Origin: Mytilisepta virgata
Taxonomy: Eukaryota; Mollusca; Bivalvia; Mytilida; Mytilidae
DNA: 64,000 bases
NCBI GenBank assembly: GCA_028015205.1
Contig: CM051511.1
Location: forward strand, 1,860,001-1,924,000
Reading direction: 5' to 3'
Shown: positions 47,571 to 58,107 of the stretch, piece after piece
How the letters are laid out: every line of letters starts with the position of its first letter
Position numbering within the stretch: position 1 is the stretch's first letter
Notes under the pieces: generated by a model
The model's input: the letters and a program-made list of their open reading frames with translations, nothing else
Told to the model about the DNA's origin: nothing
Databases searched by the model: none
Made by a program: the position numbers and the translations under genes

Positions 47571-47933
47571 TGTTGGATGATAATCTCGGAAACGTAACAT
47601 CCACTAGAAGCGACCAGGTGCCTATGACTTGGGAGGATGTATTACAAAATGAACTCAGATATAAACATTTAACAGTATTATTCTTAATTAAGTCTCCCAA
47701 ACGAATTGAAAACATATATTTTGATTTGTGATTTTTATCAACCATTTTTATTCTTCCTCTCTGATTTTCGGTGAAATTGTGTAATGTTTGCGTGAAGTAT
47801 GGATTAATGAATAGCATCTTGATGGGGGATTCTCTGTGGTTTTTGTCAATGATTAAGAAGGCAGTCACAAGATATTGTAAAATCAGCTTCAATTGACAGT
47901 TGTAATCAGCTGATGCAATGAACATTCCAGTGA
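47571..47933 (-). CDS. Immunoglobulin V-like domain exon
   Basis: 363 nt with symmetric phase 1-1, the usual form of an Ig-domain exon. Donor CCAACA/GTAGGT is good; the acceptor CGTTACTGAAG is weak. The encoded segment has Cys in SADYNCQLKL and a second Cys 72 residues later in KNNTVKCLYLS, with GRIKMVDKNHKSKYMFSIRL before it. This matches the C'-D-E-F strand pattern of V domains (Gly-Arg-hydrophobic, Asp-x-x-x-Lys, hydrophobic alternation, Cys). GTWSLLVDVTF would be strand G. The usual Trp after the first Cys is absent. No signal peptide or TM was found nearby, so the gene is incomplete here. Confidence 0.55.
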
Positions 47934-49128
47934 CTTCAGTAACGTGTATTGTTTATATATCGTAAGATGGACACGAACAGCAAAGCGAATTCTGATTTGT
48001 AAGTTTACTTATATTATAGAAGGGACTGTCTCAGAAAGGATTTGAATAGAAAAGGATGAAGCTTTGTGTGTCTCGCATACAGTATAAATCATCAAACCTC
48101 CATTGTCAGAATTTTCAGTTCACAGACAAAGAAATTCCTTTCTCCAATTTCAACGAATTCTCGATTTTTTTTAGTTTTTTAGATGGTGGTTCTGTTACAT
48201 CATTTTGAGACTCTCCCTCTGTATTTTCAACCTTTTTTCGTTATTTATTCCCATTCTTTATAAAATCAAACTTTGATGCCACGATGCCAAAAGTAAAGAC
48301 TGGAAGCCCGGGACTGGAAGTTGTTAAACAGCCAATCAGTTGCCAAAACCTTTTCACGGAGAAGAATTTAATAATTCCGTACCTAGCGAGTGATGTTAGA
48401 CAGAGAAAATTTTTGCGTGCCGATCGCGCAGAGATGAATTTTTCACTTTCTGTATTACTCCGCAAAATACACCAAATCAATCAATATTTCTAAAGCCGTT
48501 CAAAATAATCGCGAATATATGTGTTCTTGTGGTAAAAAGAGTTTCTTTACAGATAGAGCAACTCAGATATTTTTTTATTATTAATGTGGTGTTTTATCTT
48601 TTAATTATTGTATTTTCTGTCCTTACATCATATTGTAGATTTAATATAATATTGATACAAGGAAGACATCAATATATCAGACATAAAATGTAATAATAGA
48701 AATTATTTCATTTGTTTGGTCATCAATTAAAAAAAAATCTTGTTGTGTTGCAACTGTAATGATTGTATCATTTTATATCAGTGTGATTCAAATTACACTG
48801 ACTTGCTGTTGGGAGGATTTATCACGGCAGTTAATTAGTCTTTTTTATTATTTTTATCTTATGAAAACGAATGCATTTTATTACACCATACAATAAAATC
48901 AGATCTCGTAAACGGTTCAGAAATATTGGAATATATCTCTGTCAAGCAGCAATTGGACAAGCAAAAGTTGATCAAGTGTGACTTTGTATGACGATAAAAC
49001 TCGGGTCACAAAAATACCCGATTTTCAAGTAACCTCTCCATTAAGTATGCAATTTCCCCATTTCCGCATTCCAGTCTCTGAAAAACTAATAATTTACTGA
49101 ATACAATGTAAGGCATTCGAGATACCAG
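47934..49128. other. No supported gene
   Basis: Overlapping open frames on both strands near 48241-48493 have no domain features and no splice context. A signal-peptide exon for the Ig-like exon was sought on the minus strand and not found. Confidence 0.45.
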
Positions 49129-50462
49129 TTACTTCGTTTGGGAGACTTCGTAACAGTTCACTGTTACAGTTATTACTCGTTTATTCTTACCTTTGGCTAC
49201 CTTAGGTTTACTACACGCTGTTGTCCCCGAAAAACCTACTTCGGGTGAATGATTATCCGTTTCGCTCTGCACTATTTCTTTCACATATGTCTCTTCTGTA
49301 TCGTTCACTTTCGGATTAGTCGGATTTGTATTATTGTTTGTATTGGCTGATTGGTGGACATAATTCAGGTAATCTCTTCGTCTTTTGTCAATATAATCCG
49401 GAACCGAGTCATCTTCAATAATTTTTATACCAACACTGATGGAGGTTTGTATATTTTCATCCTTTTTTGTTGTTCTTGAGACGGGATTAGATCCATGTTG
49501 TTTTGTCTCTTTTCTTCGAATAGGAATATTTTTCGTTTGTTCGTTTTCAGCAACTGATGTTACATTACAAACTTCGTTTCGTTTCTTGTTATAAATTCCA
49601 TTCCTTGAATCGGAATTTTTGTTATCCGAATTTTGTTTAATCACAGATATGGTCGTTTGTTTCATGTCTGTTTCTGTTTTATTTAATTCAGTAGCAGAAC
49701 TATGGGCATTTGGGGTTTCTCTATTTTGAATTATGCAATCTAAGGATTCGGTATTATCAACCGTGGCGATGTCTTTTATATTTGAATTCACATCCAGCGT
49801 TTCAGCGTTTGAAATGTTTTCACTGTTTTGCATATTCAAAGCTTCGTTAATTGAATTACATTTACTTATGGCCATGTTGACTATATCTGATGACACAATT
49901 TCTAATCTTTTATTTTCTTTGCTCACAGCGTTCGTTGCTTTATCCCCAACAACATACTTCGTGAATTTATTTTTATCATTATTTTTATAACATGTTTCCG
50001 TTTCCTTTGAAGTGACACTGCCGTTTGGACCACATTCTATGGAACGAGTTAGGCATTCTTTATCATTTTTTACCGACGACTGGTTAGACCAGTTGCCTTG
50101 AGTGTCATTCTTATTCCTTTCAGAATTATTATTTAATGACATTGATTCATTAATGTTAGATTTGGAATTATCAGCTGACGCTAAGAGATCTTTGTCATGA
50201 TTGTATAGAGTATTACTTGTTTCTTCTTCATCATGGCCACTTATTGACTTCGGGTCTGTATTGTTATTGTGGGAACATACTGAACGTTTATCGTTGTCGG
50301 AGTAGCATATATCAGTTGACGGTATCATATTCCGTGTTTCATGTGGATTTGCATCAGTTATGCTGTCTGGTAAGGTAGGATCATGTAAAACAGGACATTC
50401 TTCATCTGTGAAGTTTTCTGAAGATTTCTTGTGTTCTTTACGCATATTGTTAGAAATATTTG
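49129..50462 (-). CDS. Last exon: long polar cytoplasmic tail of a single-pass receptor
   Basis: Acceptor TTTAAACATTCCAG at 50463, then an uninterrupted 443-codon frame to stop. It is the longest open frame in the window. Composition is rich in Asn, Ser, Lys, Glu and Thr and lacks hydrophobic segments, so it is likely disordered. It contains scattered Tyr contexts (ETYVKEIV, PDYIDKRRRDYLNYVHQ, NCYEVSQTK) that could be docking sites, but none is a clean ITIM or ITAM. A basic stretch KGKNKRVITVTV lies near the C-terminus. It joins in frame (Thr-Asn-Ser-Asn-Ile-Ser) to the transmembrane exon at 52173-52273. The open frame could start at its own Met (50445), but the acceptor and phase match favour an internal exon. 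Family unknown. Confidence 0.75.
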
Positions 50463-50869
50463 CTGGAATGTTTAAAAGATATACCTGTTGTATATTGATT
50501 ACATAGTAAACTCATTAGTATTGTTACCAAACTGAATAAAATTATGAAATGGAATTTAATAATGATAATAATCATAATATATGAAAAAAGTTGATAGATG
50601 TTTTATCAAACAAACTTAGAGTGGAATTAATCTTATCTATTTTAAATCCAATTAACATCACATATATTTGATTAATAATAAATAAGGGGTTACCATGAAT
50701 TTATATGCCATATGGATACAATTATAAAAGAAAAGAGAAACACTTATCGTGTTAACATAATCCAGTTGAAGTATCAGATATCATAGGCTTGGATTTTCAA
50801 TCAATAAAAAAGTAACAAATATGGGCTAGAACCTTGTAATGATCATGTTCATTGGTAAAGTATATTCAG

Positions 50870-51830
50870 AGAAGATTTTGAAAATTTAGCCAATCAGAAA
50901 ACCCCGTTTTTTGGACCTGTTAGACATGTTTGTTTGCAGAACAGTATGAAAAACTATTCCGTTCTTCATAGGTATCACATCCACTAGGATTGGTATCAGT
51001 CTATTTAATTGTTCTTCATTCCTGAAAGTTCCAAATCAATGCGACACGTGGTTTCTGAGAACTTTAAAGATCTTGGAAATTTAACCAATCAAAAATTGCC
51101 CTTTTGGGGCCCAGCAGTCATGATCGTTGGTAGGACGATACCAAAGTAACAAGAATTATTCGTTTCCGCCTAGCTATCAAATCTACCAAGCTTAGTTTCA
51201 ATCTGTTCAAATGTTCCTCTGATTATATTTTACATGGAGTCCAATGTTCACTTAGTCGGATACTGACGGCCATCTTTCATTTCCGATCGGTACCAAAGTA
51301 ACAACACTTGTAAAGGACCTTTATAGATACATATCTGTAAAGTTGGGTTTTTAACCGTGTATATGATTCAAACGTGGAATGTTAACGTTAATGTTGTCTC
51401 TCTGAAACATTCCCCGTTTCAATTCTCTATTCTATAGTCACGAAAATCTTTTGAATAAATTTCTAAGTTATTTAAAGAAATGTTCTTGAGTAGTTTTTCC
51501 AATAAATCCTTGTGAAATCTTACGTGGGAGAGAAGAAAATAGTTTTAGCTGAAAAAGAATTTTTTAGTGTATCTTAAAAGATGTAACTTTTTTTATACTG
51601 GCAAATTAATAATAATCCAATCTAATGAACCAGTGAAAGTGCTGTTATTGATTTTTTTAATCACATATACCCTTTATAACAGGATTAAAAATTTTGCCAG
51701 GAAATAGGTCTCTCGTAATCATCCCAGCACTTTCGAAGACAGTTCGAGGATATAGCGATTGTCCGTCCATCCGTGCGTCTGTCTGTCCGTCCGTTATTCT
51801 TTCTTATGATATCAACTTCTTCACTTTTGG
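50870..51830. repeat. Tandem-repeat element with GTCC microsatellite, inside an intron
   Basis: Loose units with TTTAGCCAATCAGAAA and TTTAACCAATCAAAAA, GGTACCAAAGTAACA and TCCGTCCATCCGTGCGTCTG. It resembles 54865-56215 in vocabulary. It lies between the transmembrane and tail exons of the receptor-like gene. Confidence 0.55.
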
Positions 51831-52172
51831 GTTAAGGAATTTTAATTTCTCAATATAATGCTTGCATGCTACCTGTAGATGCGCATTACGGTTTAAAACT
51901 GATAAACTCAGGAAAGGTCAGAAGTATGAAAAAATGAAAATATGACAAGTAATCACCCTTATTACATGATTAATTCTGGAGAATAATTGGAAAACCATAA
52001 GTATTTCCTACTTTCAATTGAGATTCGATTTGCATTTCTGTGCAGAAATCAGAGCCCGAGTCAGAGGTAATAACTAAATAATTAAACCGCAAAATGGATA
52101 ACAGGAAAGGTCAAAATTAAGAAATACTTTAATTTCCGTTTGAAAGTTTTCTCTTGGTACAGTATTACTTAC

Positions 52173-52273
52173 AATTTGTCACAATTAATAAATTCTTCCT
52201 TTTCTTTAAGACAATGACACATATTATTGCTATAACGGATACTGCTGAGATCGTGCTACATATTAGTATTGTA
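52173..52273 (-). CDS. Transmembrane exon of the receptor-like gene
   Basis: Acceptor TATTTTCAG and donor GTAAGT flank 101 nt encoding TILICSTISAVSVIAIICVI followed by VLKKRKNLLIVTN. That is one membrane helix of about 22 residues with a basic stop-transfer KKRK, so the downstream exon is cytoplasmic and the upstream side extracellular. Phase 2 in and phase 1 out fit 56600-56654 and 50462-49129 exactly. Confidence 0.8.
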
Positions 52274-52414
52274 CTGAAAATAAAAATTATTTTAATTTCA
52301 TAAATTCGTGAGAGTTATCAAAAACCTTTTTTGTTAATTTTATAATTTTCATTTCGTAAAAACATTTGTTCTGTCACATCTTGTCGATCATGAAAAATGA
52401 TGTTTTGTTAAAAA

Positions 52415-53090
52415 CAGTTCTGCATCTGAGGATAAAATTATCAGAAAGTTAGACTATCTAATCAACAACATCTATGTTCAGTTTGGATACTTTTGATAAT
52501 TTTCAACAGAAATTCGGTATTCCAATAGTTACTAATTGTGCACCTTTTCTTGCCGATCTGTTTTTGAAGCAGTGTTTGTTCGGAACTTTCTACGAGATAA
52601 TAAGAGAAAGAAGCTATTCAATTTATCTTTCGGTACATAGATGATGATCTTTTTATCAATAATCCAAACTTCAAGGATTTTTTAATTTAATGTACCCAGA
52701 GGAACTTGGAATAAAGAACACCACTGAAACCAGAAGGTCTGCTTCATACCTCGACATTTATCTCAAAATTGATGATCATGAATGAATCAGAACTAAGATC
52801 TATGACAAGCGGAATGATTTCAGTTTTCAAATTGTCAACTTCCCATTTCCCAGCAGCAATATTCCTTCTGCTCCAGCCAGTTATGTTTTCGTATCATAAT
52901 TAATAAGATACTCTAGGTCTTCCTCTGACTATGAAGATTGTGAAACTAGGGGTATTTACCTAACACGGACGTTACTAAGTGAGGGGTATGATGAAGAAAG
53001 ACGGAATTGTCTCTTCGAAAGTTCTTTGGACGACTTCAAGAGTTTATTGTTTGATTTACCGTTTCTGTGTCTCTACTAAGCGTGACTTTT
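52415..53090 (+). pseudogene. Second Penelope-like reverse transcriptase relic
   Basis: Mixed frames give KFGIPIVTNCAPFLADLFLK, SFRYIDDDLFINNPNFKDF, NTTETRRSASYLDIYLKIDD, KIYDKRNDFSFQIVNFPFPS and LIRYSRSSSDYED, matching RT motifs B to the thumb. YIDD is preserved, but stops (DHE-stop, VFVS-stop) and frameshifts kill the frame. It is too diverged from the 36-kb element to be the same family. Its 3' region ends with a retrozyme-type tail (53481-53510). It lies in an intron of the minus-strand receptor-like gene. Confidence 0.82.
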
Positions 53091-53480
53091 TCGTTTTGTC
53101 ATATTTTTTTTTCCCTTTCGTTCATCTTCGATATCGTTGAAGAGTTTTTCACCGGATTGGACACTCTGTGGATGAATCTTCGTTAGTGATCTCGAGACGG
53201 GTGATGGTGGCATAGCAGGAGATGATTACTCGACGCACATCATCTTTCATTTCTGGGTTCATGTGATGGCTACGAACCTTTATGAAAGCCCATGATACTC
53301 GGTTCTGTTCGAATTCGGGTTAGCATAATATCTCACACACAGCTGTCTTGTCAGTATATTTTTGGGTTAGCTTGATGACATTGTTGACTTGGATTTCTTA
53401 CATCTACTGTTGCTTTCTCCTTCTATTATTTCATTGTCTGTATATTAATAACCACTCCTTATATTTCAAAGTTGGAAGGT

Positions 53481-53510
53481 TAATATTAGTATCTTTGGAT
53501 TGTTATTTTG
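53481..53510 (+). repeat. Retrozyme-type 3' tail attached to a Penelope-like relic
   Basis: TAATATTAGTATCTTTGGAT and the next ten bases match the sequence that follows the hammerhead in the 378-bp unit (33277-33306) and the minus-strand copy at 57545. No complete hammerhead is left just upstream. Confidence 0.65.
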
Positions 53511-54864
53511 TCATACTACTTTAAAGCTGTCACACTATAATCGTATCTGCCGTAAGAAAGGAACCCTTTTTACTGGTTGCAACTTTCTGTTATTTCTGTT
53601 TGTCATTTGAAGTACAATTCTACAGATGAACGTGTTTAAGGGGTGTATTAGGTTAATGGAGAGAAAGTTGAAGTTGTCGTTAAAGTAAAGTTTGTAATAA
53701 TTCACACAGATAATAAAAATTTATTACGTATTTATCACGATTTGGTAGAAGAATCCTTATTTACAAAATACGTCGGTACATGATAAATGTGGGAATTACT
53801 AAGTTTATATTATTTGAATTGTTAGAATTCCCATGCATGTTATTATAATATTAATGACTGTACAAGTTCAGACTTTATATCCTGACATTCTGTTGGTTCT
53901 ATGTTTTTAAATTGTTCTCTTTTCTGAAGATTGATTGGTTTGACATTTTTTACCATTGCTATTATCCGTTTTATCATTTAAACATTTATATATGGATATA
54001 TTTTCAAAGTTGAGGGTTGGTGATAATAAAACAAAATGTGAAGCATTCTAAATTTTATTATAGAGGTACTTCAAGCATAGATGCATTTAATCATAATCGG
54101 TCAGAAGGAAACAATAGTTAGTGCCTCCACCTCAAAAAGTTATCATCAACTTAAAAGAAAGGTATGCTCAGGATACTTTAATGGACTTAAAGGAAAATCA
54201 ACAGCGTATTACAACAGCGTTAAAACATAATCAAAATTTTTGGAGTCTGTAAAGACTACAGATATTCGCGCGGCTATAATAAGACTGAAATTAATTGCAT
54301 TAAAGACCAAATTCTGATAAAGTTCAAGTTATTTTATTGTTAAAGCACTTGCTCGCGCAAATAATCCATTAAATTAACTTTATGTAAAACAAATTATTAG
54401 AAGAAATCAGACGTGTCAATATCACAGAATCCTATTTTTACATTTCCGGTTATATATTGATAAAACTGTATCATATGTATTTAGGTTCACAAGATTGAGG
54501 ACTATTAAAATCATCTTAGAGTGTTCATAGATTATCATAGGTATGACGAGATTACATCTTTGACATTTATTTATTTTAAAGACAATTTCCTCAGCTTGCA
54601 TATTAAAATAAGTAAAAACCTAGGAAACGAAGTCTGAATATCAAATAGTTTCAGTCAGCAGGTTTCGATAGAGATTCGAATAATTATTTGCTTAGGCATA
54701 TTTTTAGATCAGACAAAAATGGTAAACTTCTTTTGGTTACAAAGATAAAAATATGCTTTATAAAAGTAGAGAAAATATAATTTTGAGACTAAAATTAGAA
54801 TTTGGAACTCACGTTTGCAATTGTGAAGCTTTGTGCTAACAATAACTATTTTTTTTAAACTAGA
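53511..54864. other. No feature recognised
   Basis: AT-rich intronic-looking sequence; nothing found on either strand. Confidence 0.45.
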
Positions 54865-56215
54865 GACTCAGAGGGCTGAGCTTGTATTGCTCGCCTGGCA
54901 CGAAAGCCGTTTTAATTGATGTACATCAAAGAGAGAAGTCACTTTTCCCTATCATTATGAAGCTTGGTAAGCCTTGTAGGTACCATTTTTTTGCATCAAG
55001 GTCCCTTCTCTTTACAGGTCAACATATTCTAAAATTCATCGGTTCTCCAGAAGATTTTTGCATGTATTTCCCATAGGTCTTTTGTTAACCTAAATCCCCT
55101 GCTGGTGGCCATCTTGAATGAGGGATTGGCACCAAATTAACAACACTTCGTCAGCACCTTATGAGGCCGTGTATGGTATCAAGCAATTCTGCAGTTCTGT
55201 AGATTTTGCTATAAGGTTGCATAATTGCTCCCTAACTACACGTGAGCATAGTTTAAGGACTATACACTTCTTGTGTTTCGGCTACTATTTGGCTTATGGC
55301 TAGGGCTTTTCTTGAAAATACATTTCTATTTGAACTTTTGTAGTTTTCAGTTAAGTTCGTTTTAAATTGGTCTACAATGTGTTTGGCGATTGAGTCACCT
55401 TTATTCAGTGGTTCGCCTAGGTTTTTATTTCTTTATACCCTATTACACGTGGTCTAGTAAGTATACGTCTTGGCAAATAATATGCTAATGTTTTTTAATT
55501 AACAGATGCTTTCTGTCAAGTTTCATTCCATTTTGGCCAAGCGGTTTTAGAGAAGAAGATTTCTTTATATCAACCATTCAGAAACAATAATTGCCCATGG
55601 CAGCCATGCCTGTCGCCCAATTAGAATTTTAATCTCTTAAAAGACTTTCCATAGATGATTCTTGTAAAATGTGCCTGACAGTTTTGGCCAAGCAGTTCCA
55701 GAGAAAAAAAAACTTTCAATCAACCAATGCGACAAAAGAATTACCCATGACCGCCATGTTTGTTTCCCGATCGGGACAAAATTGGGAAATTTTGTAAATA
55801 ACCTCCCATAGATGCTTTCTGTTGAGTTTCGTTCTATTTGGCCAAGCGATTTCAAAGAAAGTTTTTTTTTATACCAGCCAATCAGAAACACGAACTGCAT
55901 TTGCAGTCCGAACTTTATAAAGGATATCCCATATATGCTTCCTGTCAAGTTTTTATCCATTTGGCCAAGCAGTTTCAGAGATTTTTGAAAGCTCAGCCAA
56001 TCAGAAACAACAAGTGCCCATTTTTGCCATGTTTGTTGTCCGATCTGGACGAAATTAACTAGCTTTATAAAGGACCTTAGATGCTTCCTGCTGTTTAATT
56101 CCATTCAGCCCAGTGGTTTCGAAGGAGAAGATTAAAATTTGAAAAGTTAGACGGACGAGCGACGGACGCCGAGTGATGACAAAGTCAGGGGTTCTAAACA
56201 CCGTAAAAAGATAAG
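54865..56215. repeat. Long tandem-repeat element, ~150-190-bp units
   Basis: Starts GAGGGCTGAGCTTGTATTGC. Units repeat TTGGCCAAGC(A/G)(G/A)TTTCA, AGCCAATCAGAAACA and ATGCTTCCTGTCAAGTT. Ends with a GACGGACGAGCGACGGACG stretch. The 155-codon minus frame at 55637-56104 is a by-product of the repeats. A common style of mollusc minisatellite-bearing element; class not assigned. Confidence 0.7.
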
Positions 56216-56599
56216 CGAAGGTGGTCAAATTTTAGACTATTTTGGCAAATATAATAATTTATGAAAATTGTCTTGCTTTTTCCAGTCCCCGGTGTTTTGT
56301 TCTATCTATTGGGTGTGCAGGCGGGTTGTCGGCAAACTTAATAATGCACTTACGTTATTTCATATGTGGACTGTGACGATATAGAAGTTAATGCTAATAT
56401 TTCGCGCGTAGTATTTAGTCGTGAAATATCGTAATTTACTGGAAAATATCTTATAATTTACAATTAGGCCTCATTGTCGTGCAACCAGTGCACACTAATA
56501 TACCTTTTTACGTAGAATTTATATTTTGTAATAATTCTCCTTGTTGATTTAGGTCCGGACACCTGGTTCTGGAGACAATTTCGAAAACTAAATTCTTAC

Positions 56600-56654
56600 C
56601 TCATTGAGATCGGAGTGTCCTGGATTTGGTTCACAAAATCATTGTATGATGTAG
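56600..56654 (-). CDS. Juxtamembrane exon of the receptor-like gene
   Basis: Acceptor TTTCTTTCAG, 55 nt, donor GTAAGAAT. Encodes TSYNDFVNQIQDTPISM plus a split codon that completes as Ser with the transmembrane exon. Both splice sites are strong and phase 1 entry is the form expected after an Ig-type domain. The exon is short, so the call rests on splice sites and phase. Confidence 0.6.
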
Positions 56655-57544
56655 CTGAAAGAAACATTAAAAAAATAGCCACTGTATGTGATCCACACCA
56701 GTATTGGTTGTTTTTAATATTATTCAGTTTTCCCTATCTTAGTGACTATTGAATGTCTAAACAAGTTTATTTGTTCACCTTGGCATTGGAAAAGTGGATA
56801 AATTGAAACCGGTGTGGATTGAGTACATCGCTGAAAGGCTTTAAAGGTGGAGTGTTCCCCCAAGTTGGACAACTAAAACAAGTCCTTGTTTCTGCATTTT
56901 ATTTCCAAACATTTCTTGGAGTATTAAGCTACATACAGTTCCCTTCTTTTAACGTAAACATTTATACGATGCAGTAGCAATACGATCAATATCCTAGCCT
57001 ATAGGTTTTATTTTTGTGGGCACTGGGGACAAATTCTACCGATACCATTGCAATCGAAAATATTGGAAATACAAAGATTAAATCATTTCTAGTGCTTTTA
57101 CAACTCAAATACTTTAGTTAACCTTCCACTTGTAAATTAATCATAAATCAAAAAAAAAATATTACTCTAGACCCCAATATTTTTAATATTATTATATTTT
57201 TTTCTGAAATGGATGTAAAATTGTTTGTTTGAGAACGAATATAGTAGAATAACTGATTTCTTAATGAACATTTGTGGCTTTACTAAAAATTCAAATAATG
57301 ATCACTTAATGTCTTTAAGGTCAATATGGTGCAAACTTTTGGAAGGCGACGTCATAAAAGTACAGAAATTCATGAACCACAAATAAAAAATGCACAATAT
57401 GCTTTTTTGAAAACTCAGAGGTCACTAAGCATTGGAAAAAAGTGAAAATATATTACCACTGAACGAAACAAAAGGTACAGTAACATTTTTCATGGGTGAT
57501 GTTAACTCTCTAAAAATCTGGACACAAAACATAAGTAGTTAAAA
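56655..57544. other. No feature recognised
   Basis: No upstream ectodomain exon for the receptor-like gene was found here. Confidence 0.45.
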
Positions 57545-57655
57545 ATATAAATCCAAAGATACTAATATTAGATATAGTACATTTATACTATGCTGTATAC
57601 GACGCATTTCAAGGAGTTATTTCTCATCAGCAGCATTAAAACCGAAATGTATTTT
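57545..57655 (-). mobile_element. Retrozyme/Penelope hammerhead fragment
   Basis: The reverse complement matches about 110 bp of the 378-bp unit from ACATTTCGGTTTTAATGCTG through the hammerhead to CTAATATTAGTATCTTTGGA. It is truncated at both ends. Confidence 0.8.
57590..57636 (-). ncRNA. Hammerhead ribozyme, probably impaired
   Basis: Stem I (ATGCTG/CAGCAT), core CTGATGA, core GAA and stem III match the intact copies. Stem II reads GAAA/CCTT instead of GAGG/CCTT, losing two G-C pairs, so activity is doubtful. Confidence 0.75.
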
Positions 57656-57679
57656 ATCTATGTAATTGTTCTACTCTTC

Positions 57680-58048
57680 TTAAGGATGATCGCTAATCTA
57701 ATAGGAAATAAATAGGATTTGAAATAGGTGTTTTAGTTTGAGAGAACATATGAATAGTAAACAAATAAGCAAGAAAACAGTATAGGTTCATGTGCTCATT
57801 TTAGAGCTATAAGGCCTTGAAAATTTGCAGGAAATGGGTTTTCTCTGGATTTTTCATTGTCTTTGCATTGACAACTTCAGTCTCTCAAAAATGTATGAAA
57901 AAATAAAAAGGATTTCATAAAATTTTGAATTATAAAAGAAAAAGTGGGGGTTCATGGGCAAAAAATTTAATGTTTAAGAAATGGATAAAACCCGAGGATT
58001 CCGAAAATCTGACAAAAAGACCAAAACATGACCAGCGAGCATCCTTAA
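57680..58048 (+). mobile_element. TTAA-flanked MITE, copy 5
   Basis: 369 bp. About 30 bp are missing relative to the other copies, around the TCAAATACCATTTTAAGG region. The ends are intact with TTAA at both sides. Confidence 0.88.
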
Positions 58049-58107
58049 TTCAGAATAAAAAAAATCATAACAAACAAAAGAGATAAAGAATAAAAAACAC
58101 AAAAAAT

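Noticed and set aside
55637..56104. 155-codon open frame (-)
   Set aside because: Composed of tandem units of a minisatellite-bearing repeat; the repeated peptide phrases follow the DNA repeat.
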